From positions 1-64,000 of the forward strand of contig NZ_QJSW01000018.1 of the NCBI RefSeq assembly GCF_003217495.1: DNA of 64,000 bases, written 5' to 3'. Below, one piece after another: positions 26,016 through 35,406 of the stretch. The translations under genes and the position numbers were made by a program. Position 1 is the first letter of the stretch; every line of letters begins with the position of its first letter. Below the pieces are notes generated by a model. The model did not search any database. It saw only the letters and a program-made list of their open reading frames with translations, and had not been told where the DNA came from. This DNA is from Paenibacillus barcinonensis (lineage in GTDB: Bacteria; Bacillota; Bacilli; Paenibacillales; Paenibacillaceae).

Positions 26016-27086
26016 TTATACAAGGAAGAAGGATACACCGAGAATGATATAAACGACAAGCAACAGCAAGCCTTCGTACCAGTTGGTGGAACCATCCTGT
26101 GTGATCGACTTCGCTATGAATACAGACACACCGATCGCTACCAGCTCAATGGTGGTGAACACGATGTCCATCGTACGACCGGTAAAGTAGCTGACAAAGA
26201 TGAGCACAGGGGCGACAAACAGGGCGATCTGCAAGCTGCTGCCTACCGCAATTTCCACAGCTGCCCCGATTTTATTTTTCATCGCAAGCATGATGGCGGC
26301 ACTATGTTCAGCTGCATTCCCGATAATTGCAACGAGGAATGCACCGACGAACAGCTCGCTCAGGCCAAACTTGGAGGTGAATACTTCAAGTGTGCCGACC
26401 AGCCATTCACTGACAAAAGCAACCATGACCGTTGCAATAATGAGATACAGGATGGACTTTTTTTTCGACCACTCCGGAGCATGCTCATGAGGCAATTCCT
26501 CATCATTATCGTCGGTTACATCCGCAAGGTAGGTTTTATGCGTAACCATGGAGAACAGTAGCCAGGCGATATATGCGGCAATAAGCAATCCGGCAACGAT
26601 GAGACTGAGTGTATTCGTATCCCGCTGTGTGATGGAGTGGGTGTTCAGGAAGACTGCCGGAACAAACAGGGCGATGATAGCAACAATCATCAAAGAGCCG
26701 TTCAGTCCCGCAAGGGATACGTTGTAGTTCTGAATTTTATACTTCAGCCCCCCTGCAAAAATGCTGAGACCAAGCACAAGCAGCAGGTTTCCGATGATAG
26801 ATCCGGTCAGACTGGCCTTGACCATGTCGAACAGGCCCTCTTTGACGAGAAAAATGGCGATGATTAGCTCTGCTGCGTTGCCGAACGTGGCATTCAAAAA
26901 TCCACCTAGTCGCTGTCCTGCATAATGGGCAACATTTTCCGTAGCCTTGCCTAAAAAGCCGGCGACAAAAATAACCGAAATGGCTGATAAAACGAACTGC
27001 AGAATCGAATCCCATTTCATGTAGTGGGCGATGGCGCTGAGTACAAAAAATGCAATCAGCAAATAGGAGGAAATCCGGTTTCTCAC
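26016..27086 (-). CDS. cax: Calcium/proton antiporter (CAX family)
   Basis: A 356-residue integral membrane exchanger with about 11 hydrophobic segments. The two inverted cation-binding repeats are GNAAELIIAIF (about 70) and GNAAEHSAAIML (about 256), each with the conserved Glu. An acidic, His-containing loop (DDNDEELPHEHAPEW) splits the halves. Family members such as YfkE export Ca2+ in exchange for H+. The start is GTG behind GAGGTG. A second calcium-transport gene, the P-type ATPase, lies at 40 kb. Confidence 0.92.
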   Translation of the reverse strand: MRNRISSYLLIAFFVLSAIAHYMKWDSILQFVLSAISVIFVAGFLGKATENVAHYAGQRLGGFLNATFGNAAELIIAIFLVKEGLFDMVKASLTGSIIGNLLLVLGLSIFAGGLKYKIQNYNVSLAGLNGSLMIVAIIALFVPAVFLNTHSITQRDTNTLSLIVAGLLIAAYIAWLLFSMVTHKTYLADVTDDNDEELPHEHAPEWSKKKSILYLIIATVMVAFVSEWLVGTLEVFTSKFGLSELFVGAFLVAIIGNAAEHSAAIMLAMKNKIGAAVEIAVGSSLQIALFVAPVLIFVSYFTGRTMDIVFTTIELVAIGVSVFIAKSITQDGSTNWYEGLLLLVVYIILGVSFFLV

Positions 27087-27271
27087 AAAAAAACACCTCG
27101 GTTATGTACCTGATTTTGTTTGTAAATTGACATGATGTACCTATACGATTAATTTCATATTTCAATATAACCAAATGGTGGCAAGTTGTAAACGCACTTT
27201 TTTTAGTTAAATTTGCTTTTTGGGGTGGAAACGATTTAAAATACGAGTAACGAAGTGAAGGAGGATGTGGC

Positions 27272-27634
27272 ATGGCAGAACAACTTCAAATGGAGAGCGG
27301 AAACATCCGGATTGCCGATGACGTGGTTTCGAAAATAGCTGGAATGGCTGCAATGGAAACGCCTGGAATCGCTGCAATGTCTGGAGGTTTGTCAGAGGGC
27401 TGGGCGAAGCGTCTCAGCGGTAAAAACGTGCAGAAGGGCGTGAGCGTGGAGGTCGGCCAGCTGGAAGCAGCCATTGATCTGCGCATCATCGTCCTGTACG
27501 AAACCCCGATTCATGAAGTGTCACGTATGCTTCAACAGAATGTGAGAGAAGCGGTAGAGACGATGACCGGATTACGTGTCGTTGAAGTCAACGTAAAGGT
27601 CGAAGGTGTATCTTTCAGAGGCGACGACCTGTAA
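27272..27634 (+). CDS. Asp23/Gls24 family protein
   Basis: A 120-residue member of the Asp23 (YloU/YqhY) family. It shows GNIRIADDVVSKIAGMAAMETPG at the N-terminus and the C-terminal TGLRVVEVNVKVEGVSF. The family is associated with the envelope stress response in staphylococci, and its biochemical role is not known. GAAGGAGGATG precedes the ATG. It stands alone, although YloU-type genes usually sit between rpmB and yloV, a spot that lacks one in this window. Confidence 0.88.
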   Translation: MAEQLQMESGNIRIADDVVSKIAGMAAMETPGIAAMSGGLSEGWAKRLSGKNVQKGVSVEVGQLEAAIDLRIIVLYETPIHEVSRMLQQNVREAVETMTGLRVVEVNVKVEGVSFRGDDL

Positions 27635-27643
27635 AGGATGATC

Positions 27644-27691
27644 CATCAAAAAAAGACTTTGCATCTACGGATGCAAAGTCTTTTTTTGATG
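27644..27691. terminator. Perfect bidirectional terminator between the asp23 and ftsW genes
   Basis: The 21-base arms (27644-27664 and 27671-27691) are exact inverted copies around a six-base loop. A and T runs lie inside the arms, so the structure can terminate both convergent transcripts. Confidence 0.9.
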
Positions 27692-27697
27692 CTACTC

Positions 27698-28984
27698 TTA
27701 GCGAACCCGGCGAATGGAGTCGCGGGAACGAACTGCGGGAGAAGTACGTGTTTGAACAGTAACCGATTTGGTTTTTTCTTCTTTGATCGCTTCAAGGTTA
27801 TTCGTGCGTGAGATGCTCAGCACAATTCCCATCGCAACCATCATGACGAACAGAGAAGTTCCCCCATAACTGATAAACGGAAGTGTAACACCCGTTACAG
27901 GGATTGTCTGAGTGACCCCTCCGATATTGATGAAGGCCTGGATCGCAATCAGTCCCATAATTCCTATGCCTACCAGTGTGCCAAACGGATCAGGGCACCT
28001 CAGTGAGACAACGATTCCCCGCCAGATAAAGTATAAATATACTAGCAGGAACAGGGCGCTGCCAATAAAGCCGAGCTCCTCTCCGATCACAGAGAAAATA
28101 AAGTCATTATAAGCATTGGGCAAATAATGCAGCTTCATGATGCCTTGACCAAGACCCGAGCCTGTAATGCCACCGTCACCAATAGCCACCAGAGAGCGGT
28201 AGAGGTTGAGACTTCCCCCATTAATATCGGATAAAGGATTAAGGAAAGCCTGAATCCGACCAATTTTGTAGTTCTGCTCTGCTGTCACTGTTGTAGCGGG
28301 ATCCAGTGCGACAGGGCCAGGAGACATGGAGGAGAAGAGAGCATTTGCACCGAAGGCGAGACCTCCACCAAGCACTACCAGCAGAATAGAGCCGAGAATG
28401 TGCTTCATACTGGCACCGCCGGCATAAATGACAAGACCGCAGGTGGATACCAGGATGAAGCAGGTACCGAAGTCAGGCTGCAGCATGATTAAACCTGCAA
28501 TAAAGCCTACGATAATTAACACGGGGAAATAACCCGTCTTGAAATCACGGAAACGTTCCCCTTTTTTGGTAATCAGAGCAGCTAAATAAAGAATAATTGC
28601 AATTTTTGCAAATTCTGCAGGCTGCAGACTGAATCCGAACAGATGAATCCAGCTTTTTGCACCGTTCAGTACTTTTCCTGTAATCAGTACGAGCAGCAGC
28701 AACGCCGTGGTGAACAGGAAAAAAGGTGCATAGAGCTTTTTGTACTTGTTAAAGCGGATGTTCATGGCAAAAAACATGCCAAATAGACCGATAATCGCCC
28801 ACATAAGTTGTTTTTTCGTGAAGTAAAGGGCATCGTTGTTAAAACTTTCGCTTGCAATTGCAATGCTGGAACTGGAGCTGAATACCATCACCAGTCCAAA
28901 GCCCACCAACAATAAAGTGAGGATTAGCAGTTGAAAATCCGGCGTGCCTCTCTTCGTTCTCGTCTGGGCCTTTTGTTGTTTCAT
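27698..28984 (-). CDS. ftsW: Peptidoglycan glycosyltransferase FtsW (SEDS family)
   Basis: A 428-residue polytopic membrane protein of the SEDS family, which polymerises lipid II with a partner class B penicillin-binding protein. It shows about ten membrane helices, the LQPAEFAKIAIILYLA segment, the catalytic Asp in MLQPDFGT, and the C-terminal IPVTGVTLPFISYGGTS signature. The partner of ylaN in B. subtilis order is ftsW, which favours FtsW over SpoVE or RodA. A basic, Ser/Arg-rich cytoplasmic tail ends the protein. It starts 12 bases after yugN, so the two are probably cotranscribed. Confidence 0.88.
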   Translation of the reverse strand: MKQQKAQTRTKRGTPDFQLLILTLLLVGFGLVMVFSSSSSIAIASESFNNDALYFTKKQLMWAIIGLFGMFFAMNIRFNKYKKLYAPFFLFTTALLLLVLITGKVLNGAKSWIHLFGFSLQPAEFAKIAIILYLAALITKKGERFRDFKTGYFPVLIIVGFIAGLIMLQPDFGTCFILVSTCGLVIYAGGASMKHILGSILLVVLGGGLAFGANALFSSMSPGPVALDPATTVTAEQNYKIGRIQAFLNPLSDINGGSLNLYRSLVAIGDGGITGSGLGQGIMKLHYLPNAYNDFIFSVIGEELGFIGSALFLLVYLYFIWRGIVVSLRCPDPFGTLVGIGIMGLIAIQAFINIGGVTQTIPVTGVTLPFISYGGTSLFVMMVAMGIVLSISRTNNLEAIKEEKTKSVTVQTRTSPAVRSRDSIRRVR

Positions 28985-28996
28985 GGCATGGCCCGC

Positions 28997-29344
28997 CTAA
29001 GCTTCTAGCAGTTCTTTAAGCTGCTGTAGTTTTTGGGTGGCCAGCTTCACGACTGGCTGCGGAACGGAAGAGTCGTAATCAAGTCCATGCGGAAAAGTGG
29101 CTTTGCCGAGATAAACGGCTTCAACGGCCAGAACCGTATCGGGTTTTTCCAGCTTGCCTTCTACCGCGCGCGTATTAATGCGTACAAAGTATTCTGAGTT
29201 AGTTTGTTCATCTTCGATTTTGTAGTCATATGTAGCACGGTAGTATTCCCACTGCCACCGGACAAATCCGACTTTCTCGGCGCTCTCATCCAGGTATGCC
29301 AAGTCGCTTTTCAAGCCATCCAAGCCTGTGTTCTCAAAAATCAT
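28997..29344 (-). CDS. yugN: YugN-like family protein
   Basis: A 115-residue protein with the YugN family pattern: FENTGLDGLKSDLAYLDE, then VRWQWEYYRATYDYKIED, and the C-terminal GLDYDSSVPQPVV. No biochemical function is known for the family. The strong GAGGAGG ribosome binding site is eleven bases before the ATG. It is the first gene of a two-gene unit with ftsW. Confidence 0.88.
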   Translation of the reverse strand: MIFENTGLDGLKSDLAYLDESAEKVGFVRWQWEYYRATYDYKIEDEQTNSEYFVRINTRAVEGKLEKPDTVLAVEAVYLGKATFPHGLDYDSSVPQPVVKLATQKLQQLKELLEA

Positions 29345-29553
29345 AAGCGTTTGATCCTCCTCATAAGCTTCCGAGTATATTTCTCGTATGTTACTCTAGT
29401 TCATGATAGTATGTTTCACCTTCCCGTGCAAGCTTTCCAAAGGCCATTCGTATCGGTTTTCATGCAATTCTGCTACAATATACTGCAATAGGTTTGAAGA
29501 GGAAGGTTAGCGGTTGTAAAAAGTGCCGTTGATGATCGAAAGGATGGGGTTAC

Positions 29554-30726
29554 ATGTCAACGAATATTTGGTGGGAAGATCTGCAGATCCACATGGTGGA
29601 ATGGCGGCGTCACCTTCATCGCAATCCTGAGGTTTCCTTTCATGAGGAGAAGACATCCTCTTTTGTGGCAGATATGCTGGAGAGCTTTGGCATTGAGGTT
29701 AAACGACATGTAGGCGGTCATGGAATTGTTGGCGTACTTCGTGGAGAAAGGCCAGGACCTGTAGTGATGCTGCGGGCTGATATGGATGCATTACCTATTC
29801 AGGACGAGAAAAATGTAGCATATGCCTCTCAACAGGCGGGGGTTATGCATGCGTGTGGTCATGATGGTCATATTTCTATGCTGCTCGGAACGGCGCTATA
29901 TTTCAGTCGTCACAGGCAGGAGGTCCAGGGTGAGCTTCGCTTTTTGTTCCAGCCGGCAGAGGAGTTGCTTCCAGGCGGTGCTGTGCAAGTGATTGCAGAT
30001 GGAGCACTGGAAGGGGTGGATGTAATTTACGGAATCCATTTATGGACTCCCATTCCTGTAGGTGTGGTTGCAAGCACAGCAGGGCCAATGATGGCAGCGG
30101 CCGATGATTTTTATATTGATATCAAGGGTAAAGGCGGTCACGGCGGGATGCCTCAGGCTACGGTGGATAGTGTAGTCGTAGGCTCTGCTCTTGTTATGCA
30201 GCTACAGACTGTAGTCAGCCGCTCGGTTGATCCGTTGCGCCCTGCTGTACTAACGATTGGCACCATGCAAGCGGGTTCGGCGCAGAATGTAATTGCCGAA
30301 CAGTGCAAATTAAGCGGCACGGTACGGACCTTTGATGAGGAAACTCGGAACGCAATGAAGGAACGGGTGCTTACGATGGTAGCGCAGACAGGGGCTGCCT
30401 ACGGCGCAGAGACCCAAGTAAAATACATTATGGGTTACCCGCCCGTTGTAAATGATGAGCGAGAGACCGCGCGGTTCTTCCGCGAGGCTGAAGCGACGTT
30501 TGGTACGGATCGGGTTCAGAATTCTCCCATGCTGATGCCGGCAGAGGACTTTGCATATTATTTGCAGCAGGTTCCAGGGTGCTTCATGTTTGTCGGTGCA
30601 GGTAATCCGGAGAAAAATGCAGTGTATCCGCATCATCACCCGATGTTTGATTTTGACGAGGACGCGATGCAGACAGGTGTGCAGCTGTTTGTGTCCATGG
30701 TGAAGGGCTACACAGCCGAATTTTAA
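29554..30726 (+). CDS. M20 family amidohydrolase (N-acyl amino acid hydrolase type)
   Basis: A 390-residue zinc-dependent hydrolase. It shows RRHLHRNPEVSFHE, the metal-site segments VMLRADMDALPI and MHACGHDGHISMLLG, the FQPAEE catalytic Glu, and the dimerisation insert with GKGGHGGMPQ. The family removes acyl groups from N-acyl amino acids or related amides; the substrate is unknown. AAAGGATGGGG precedes the ATG. A terminator follows immediately, so it is separate from the XPB cassette. Confidence 0.9.
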   Translation: MSTNIWWEDLQIHMVEWRRHLHRNPEVSFHEEKTSSFVADMLESFGIEVKRHVGGHGIVGVLRGERPGPVVMLRADMDALPIQDEKNVAYASQQAGVMHACGHDGHISMLLGTALYFSRHRQEVQGELRFLFQPAEELLPGGAVQVIADGALEGVDVIYGIHLWTPIPVGVVASTAGPMMAAADDFYIDIKGKGGHGGMPQATVDSVVVGSALVMQLQTVVSRSVDPLRPAVLTIGTMQAGSAQNVIAEQCKLSGTVRTFDEETRNAMKERVLTMVAQTGAAYGAETQVKYIMGYPPVVNDERETARFFREAEATFGTDRVQNSPMLMPAEDFAYYLQQVPGCFMFVGAGNPEKNAVYPHHHPMFDFDEDAMQTGVQLFVSMVKGYTAEF

Positions 30727-30737
30727 ACATTATAGTT

Positions 30738-30782
30738 GGGCATCCTGATCATACCGAGGTATGGACAGGGTGCTTTTTTTTA
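30738..30782 (+). terminator. Terminator of the amidohydrolase gene
   Basis: GCATCCTG pairs with CAGGGTGC (one G-U pair), followed by eight T residues. The in-frame ATG at 30761 lies inside this structure and is not a plausible translation start. Confidence 0.8.
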
Positions 30783-30835
30783 TGTTTTGGAGGAACAAAG
30801 ATAGATTAGCAGATGGTGAAGGAGGACGAGAACAA

Positions 30836-32554
30836 ATGAAGACCTTTAATCCGTCAGGTGCCTGCATTGTACAGCGGGATTTCACTGTGCTGCTGGAGAC
30901 GGGGCATTCTGAATTTGAAGCGGCGAGAGCACAGCTCTGCTTATATGCCGAGTTAGTGAAAACACCTTCATCCTTCCACACCTACCGTATTACGCCACTG
31001 TCTCTATGGAACGCGGCAGCACTAGGCTGGAGGTCGGAGCAAGTCATTGCCAGTCTGGAGCAGGTGTCACGCTGGAGTGTGCCTTCTGCTCTTACGCAGG
31101 ATGTGCAGAGAATCATGGACCAGTATGGCAAATTAAAGTTGCTCGCTGAGCCGGATCATGGTGGCATGCGCTTGGTTAGTCAAGATGTGCAGCTCCTGGA
31201 TGAGTTAAATGCGATAAGGTCGATTGCGGCATTTCGTATGGAGCGGGTAAATCACCATGAGCTTCTGCTATCAGGGGAGAATCGTGGATTGTTGAAACAG
31301 GAGCTGACCCGTCTTGGTTATCCGGTACTGGATTATGCAGGTTATCGGAAAGGCAGTGAGCTTTCATTTGGCTGGTGCTCTGACGCAGGGACATCCAAGG
31401 CAAGTACATCCCAGGAGAGAGAACAAGAGGGATTTGCGCTTCGTCCATATCAGGAAAAAGCGGTAAATGCTTTTACGGGTGGCGAAGGCACGGGCGGCAG
31501 CGGGCTGCTTGTGCTGCCCTGCGGAGCAGGCAAAACGGTCATTGGCATAGCCGTGTTGGAACGGCTGCAATGCGAATGCCTTATTTTGACGTCTAATACA
31601 ACATCGGTTCGGCAATGGATGCAGGAAATTCAAAATAAAACAACGATCACTTCCGAGCAGATCGGAGAGTACTCCGGCCAGAAGAAACAGGTGAAGCCGG
31701 TGACGGTGGCTACATATCAGATTTTGACTCACCGCAAGTCCAAGGATGCGGATTTTAGCCACATGCACCTGTTACAGGAGCGAAAATGGGGGCTGATCAT
31801 CTATGACGAGGTGCATCTTCTGCCGGCCCCGGTGTTCCGCGCTACAGCTGACATTCAGGCAACCCGCCGCTTGGGGCTGACGGCTACACTTGTGCGTGAA
31901 GATGGATGTGAACAGGATGTATTCTCGCTGATTGGTCCCAAATTATACGATATGCCATGGAAAGAGCTGGAGCAGCAAGGCTGGATTGCCGAGGTGAAGT
32001 GTCAGGAGGTTCGGGTTCCGTTATCGCCTGAATTAAGATCGACGTATGTGCAAGCCGAGGGCAAACATCAATTTCGTCTTGCAGCTGAAAATCCTGCCAA
32101 ATTAAATGTTGTTAAACGCTTGCTTGAACGTCATAGCAATGCACCAACGATCGTTATTGGTCAATACCTCGACCAGCTTGAGATGATTGCCCGGGAAATT
32201 GATGCACCACTCATCTCGGGCTCCATGTCACAGCAGGAGCGAATCAAGTGGTTCTCTGCTTTTCGTCAGGGGAATATACGCACTATTGTTGTGTCCAAGG
32301 TTGCCAATTTTGCCGTGGATTTGCCGGATGCTGCGGTTGCGCTTGAGATTTCAGGAAGCTTTGGGTCAAGACAGGAAGAGGCTCAGCGGCTCGGCCGCAT
32401 TTTGCGTCCCAAGGCAGATGAGAATAAAGCCTTTTTCTATGCGCTTGTTTCTGAAAATAGCAAGGAGCAGGAATTTGCGTTGCATCGCCAGATGTTTCTC
32501 GTTGAGCAGGGGTACGAATATGCGATTGTACAGGAATCAGATATGATTCAATAA
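30836..32554 (+). CDS. XPB-type superfamily 2 DNA helicase
   Basis: A 572-residue ATP-dependent DNA translocase resembling eukaryotic and archaeal XPB (ERCC3). An N-terminal domain (about 1-190) precedes helicase domain 1, with Walker A CGAGKT (about 229), the DEVH box (about 324) and LGLTATLVRED (about 345-355). The last motif contains the RED element diagnostic of XPB. Helicase domain 2 carries the QRLGRILRP motif VI (about 515-523). The ATG at 30836 has GAAGGAGG upstream, and the longer frame starts within a terminator. It forms a two-gene unit with a helicase-associated protein, an arrangement also seen in actinobacteria. Likely roles are DNA repair or transcription-coupled remodelling. 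Confidence 0.9.
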   Translation: MKTFNPSGACIVQRDFTVLLETGHSEFEAARAQLCLYAELVKTPSSFHTYRITPLSLWNAAALGWRSEQVIASLEQVSRWSVPSALTQDVQRIMDQYGKLKLLAEPDHGGMRLVSQDVQLLDELNAIRSIAAFRMERVNHHELLLSGENRGLLKQELTRLGYPVLDYAGYRKGSELSFGWCSDAGTSKASTSQEREQEGFALRPYQEKAVNAFTGGEGTGGSGLLVLPCGAGKTVIGIAVLERLQCECLILTSNTTSVRQWMQEIQNKTTITSEQIGEYSGQKKQVKPVTVATYQILTHRKSKDADFSHMHLLQERKWGLIIYDEVHLLPAPVFRATADIQATRRLGLTATLVREDGCEQDVFSLIGPKLYDMPWKELEQQGWIAEVKCQEVRVPLSPELRSTYVQAEGKHQFRLAAENPAKLNVVKRLLERHSNAPTIVIGQYLDQLEMIAREIDAPLISGSMSQQERIKWFSAFRQGNIRTIVVSKVANFAVDLPDAAVALEISGSFGSRQEEAQRLGRILRPKADENKAFFYALVSENSKEQEFALHRQMFLVEQGYEYAIVQESDMIQ

Positions 32555-32580
32555 ACGCTACAGCAGAGGAGGGATTTGAG

Positions 32581-34461
32581 GTGTCTGATTTCGAATTTGA
32601 TATGGAACAGGAGATACAGTCGAGACAAGAGGCTGCTCTGGAATCATGGTTTGCGCTTGGATCAGCAGAGCAGCGGGTGTTGCGTGCACTTTTTCACAAA
32701 CATGCGGGTCAGAGCTTTTCTTCTCTTCTGCCTCCCGAGGTGTGGGCCAAGGAGGGATTAAGCGGAGCGGAAGCCAAACTGGCCTTTGCTATGCTTCGGC
32801 GTAAACGTTGGATCAGCTCGGCTAACAAGGGCTGGGGGGAATGCATTTATTATATCCCGCCAAGTCATCTCAGCGTCTTGACGCTGGTTTGTGCTGATCA
32901 TCTGGAGCGTGTAGTGGAAGCGATGAGTGAACCGGTTACCCGTGTAATATTGGAGGGTAAGCCGCATGTAGCGGCAGAGCTGCTTCATCTGATCGCCTGG
33001 ATCGAAAGAGAGGGGCTGCCCTTGACATCCAAAGGCACCATACATAAACGAAGTGTGGAGAAGTTAAGCACATTAACGATTTTATCTCCTGCTGATTTCG
33101 AAGACCTCAATCTTTCATATGAACATGCTGATGTATATCCCGTACATGTCGTTATCCTCCTGGATCTGCTGCTTTGCCTTCATTTGTTGCAGAAGATGGA
33201 CAAGGGATTCAGAATCACTCAAGAGCGTTTGCAGCAGTGGATCAGGCTATCCTGGTCAGAAATGCATCGGGAGATTTTTCAAGTGTGCATGGACCGATAC
33301 GGAGCGTCAGAGCCGATGATGCAGCATTTTCGTTATCAACTTGTCTTGTTAACACCGGGTTTGAATGAATGGTATCGAATTCGAAATGAGCAGGACCATC
33401 CAAAAATCAAGAGCTGGCTGATGGCTTTGGCGGGCTGGGGGTTTGGCGAGGTTGGCGAGACAGCAGATGGAGCGCTGGCGTTTCGCTGGCTGATGAATCC
33501 GGCTGAGCTTATGGATATCCATAGATCAGCTCGGAGCGTTGAAGCGGATGTTGTGCGGCATCATACTCAGGTAGAGGTCGAGGAAGCATCCGCCAGAGTG
33601 TATGTGCAGCCTGATTTTGAGGTGATGGTCCCCCCTGACGTGTCTCCCGCAGTCTGTTGGGGGCTGGAGCATTACTGTGAACGAATGATACGTGATCAGA
33701 TGTCGATTTATCGGCTGTGCAAAGAGCGGGTTGAGAAGGCCGAATCAATAGCAGGAGGACAGGAGAGACAGTCGGCAGTTCAATTTCTGGAGAAATATAG
33801 TCATGGCAGTTTGCCAGAGCATGTGATGGCGGCCTTGAAGGATTGGACAAGAGATTGCGAAATACAGACGATGAAACAAACGCAAAAACAAACAAAAACA
33901 CAAACACAGACACGGAAGCAGGACACTGTCGAGCTTGCAGGAAAAGTGGCATCGAATTCGCCTCATAAGTCGCCTTCTCTGGTTGATAATTCTGGTGCGC
34001 AAGGCTTACTTCAAGGGCGTATCCAGACAGGCATGACAGCTGGTGGAAATGATGTTGCGTTTCATGTAGGCGGTGCTTGGCATGAAGGTGTGGAAGTGCT
34101 TCAGGATGACGTCGGAGATGGTGTTGGAGAAGATCGTAGAGCATATGTGAAGGAAGCGCCCGCCTGGTCCATGAAAAAAGAGGATATACCTGAGACGTGG
34201 CACAGGGAATGGAGAAAGTATCATGCGTCTACTGCACGTCAGATTGCAATTCAAGCCATTGAATGGCAGGTGAAATTAGGCGTACGCAAGGGAGACGATA
34301 CGTTTGTTCTGATTCCTCATCACGTTCAAGGATACGAGCGCTGGACACTTGAGGCATGGTGTCTTCTGGACAGCGGGGAATCAATAGGCACAACAGAATG
34401 GCGAACATTTACACCCGAAGGCTGGGATGCAATGCGTCTTATTCTGCCAGATCATGTCTAA
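32581..34461 (+). CDS. Helicase-associated protein, partner of XPB
   Basis: A 626-residue protein of the helicase-associated (XPB/Ssl2 N-terminal-like) family. The recognisable part is ARVYVQPDFEVMVPPDVSPA followed by DQMSIYRLCKERVEKA (about 338-385), which matches the domain found next to bacterial XPB. The N-terminal 250 residues look like winged-helix repeats. A low-complexity Lys-Gln-Thr linker (about 430-450) leads to a separate C-terminal domain (about 520-626) rich in Trp. The start is GTG behind GAGGAGGG, 26 bases after the helicase stop. It probably binds and controls the helicase; a comparison with the TFIIH p52 subunit is inference. Confidence 0.8.
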   Translation: MSDFEFDMEQEIQSRQEAALESWFALGSAEQRVLRALFHKHAGQSFSSLLPPEVWAKEGLSGAEAKLAFAMLRRKRWISSANKGWGECIYYIPPSHLSVLTLVCADHLERVVEAMSEPVTRVILEGKPHVAAELLHLIAWIEREGLPLTSKGTIHKRSVEKLSTLTILSPADFEDLNLSYEHADVYPVHVVILLDLLLCLHLLQKMDKGFRITQERLQQWIRLSWSEMHREIFQVCMDRYGASEPMMQHFRYQLVLLTPGLNEWYRIRNEQDHPKIKSWLMALAGWGFGEVGETADGALAFRWLMNPAELMDIHRSARSVEADVVRHHTQVEVEEASARVYVQPDFEVMVPPDVSPAVCWGLEHYCERMIRDQMSIYRLCKERVEKAESIAGGQERQSAVQFLEKYSHGSLPEHVMAALKDWTRDCEIQTMKQTQKQTKTQTQTRKQDTVELAGKVASNSPHKSPSLVDNSGAQGLLQGRIQTGMTAGGNDVAFHVGGAWHEGVEVLQDDVGDGVGEDRRAYVKEAPAWSMKKEDIPETWHREWRKYHASTARQIAIQAIEWQVKLGVRKGDDTFVLIPHHVQGYERWTLEAWCLLDSGESIGTTEWRTFTPEGWDAMRLILPDHV

Positions 34462-34619
34462 AGCTGAGGATTTGCGGCATGAAATGAAACCAAAACCGAA
34501 TTTTGCATGCTCGCTGCCTTGCAATTACAGGAAAAACTCTTCTTAACCTTTCATGGATATGCTATGATGAAGGAGTCTACGTTAAGTAGAACTTTATATA
34601 TAGATAGGATGAATGATTC

Positions 34620-35057
34620 ATGAGCGTAGCGGAAATAAACACGGTCGATATGGCCCAAGTGTTAACGGGCGCATATGAACTGGGTGACATGATTAACCAA
34701 TCTGCCGAAGTATCGGATTATTTATATTGGAAGCAGCAAGTGGATACAAGTCCCGAGATTCAGGAGGGCATCCGCAGGCTGAATGCCAAGAAAGAGTTGT
34801 TTGAGGAAACCCAGCGTTTTGGCCACTTTCACCCAGACTACCATGCAGCAAAAGATCAGGTGACGGCGCTGGAGAAGGAATTGGAGTCCTTTGAAGCGGT
34901 AGCTCGGTTCAAAGAAGCGGAGCGGGCATTGGACGAGATGCTGTTTCAGATGTCAGAAACTATTGCCTTCGCCGTATCCACTACTATAAAAGTACCAAGC
35001 AACGATCCTAATCCCAAAGGTGGCTGCGGAAGTGGCGGCAAATGTGGATGCAGTTAA
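34620..35057 (+). CDS. ylbF: YlbF/YmcA family regulator RicF
   Basis: A 145-residue helical protein with the YlbF/YmcA fold: LGDMINQSAEVSDYLYWKQQ, then RLNAKKELFEETQRFG and a long second helix. In B. subtilis RicF joins RicA and RicT to control mRNA processing by RNase Y, as well as competence, biofilm and sporulation; the complex carries iron-sulfur clusters. The C-terminus GGCGSGGKCGCS holds three cysteines that suit a cluster or metal. A TCTAC/GTAGA repeat lies about 40 bases upstream. ylbG follows as in B. subtilis. Confidence 0.88.
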   Translation: MSVAEINTVDMAQVLTGAYELGDMINQSAEVSDYLYWKQQVDTSPEIQEGIRRLNAKKELFEETQRFGHFHPDYHAAKDQVTALEKELESFEAVARFKEAERALDEMLFQMSETIAFAVSTTIKVPSNDPNPKGGCGSGGKCGCS

Positions 35058-35090
35058 TCGTTACCGAATAATCAGATTTATATTGTGAAG

Positions 35091-35114
35091 GACCGGGCCT
35101 TTCGAGGGCCGGTC
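35091..35114 (+). terminator. Hairpin between ylbF and ylbG
   Basis: GACCGG pairs with CCGGTC, with an inner CCT/AGG stem. No T run follows, so it may partly attenuate or stabilise the message rather than end it. Confidence 0.45.
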
Positions 35115-35139
35115 TCCATTTATAGAAGGGCGGGGAACG

Positions 35140-35406
35140 ATGATGTTTGCGGAAAGAACTGGATTCATTATTTGGGTTAGTGATTTGAAAGCTGCCCGCA
35201 ATCTCGAAAAATATGGAACCGTGCATTATATCTCCCGCCGTATGCATTATGTTGTGATGTATGTTAATGCAGAACGAGCTGAGGATACGATGAAAAATGT
35301 AAAGCGACTTTCCTATGTGCGCAAAATTGAGCGCTCTTATCGTAACGAGATCAAAACCGAGTATGCCAGCAAAACGATGGACAAAACAAGTTATTACGGA
35401 ATATAA
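35140..35406 (+). CDS. ylbG: YlbG family protein (DUF2129)
   Basis: An 88-residue protein with the family pattern FAERTGFIIWVSDLKAARNLEKYG and HYISRRMHYVVMYVN. It has a small alpha/beta fold and no known activity. It is paired with ylbF here as in Bacillus. The first two codons are both ATG (35140 and 35143), and the GGGCGGGGAA ribosome binding site fits either. Confidence 0.88.
   Translation: MMFAERTGFIIWVSDLKAARNLEKYGTVHYISRRMHYVVMYVNAERAEDTMKNVKRLSYVRKIERSYRNEIKTEYASKTMDKTSYYGI

Noticed and set aside
33509..34144. A 211-codon antisense frame over the XPB partner gene
   Set aside because: It runs opposite the KQT linker and its neighbours, and gives a Phe/Val/His-rich translation without family features.
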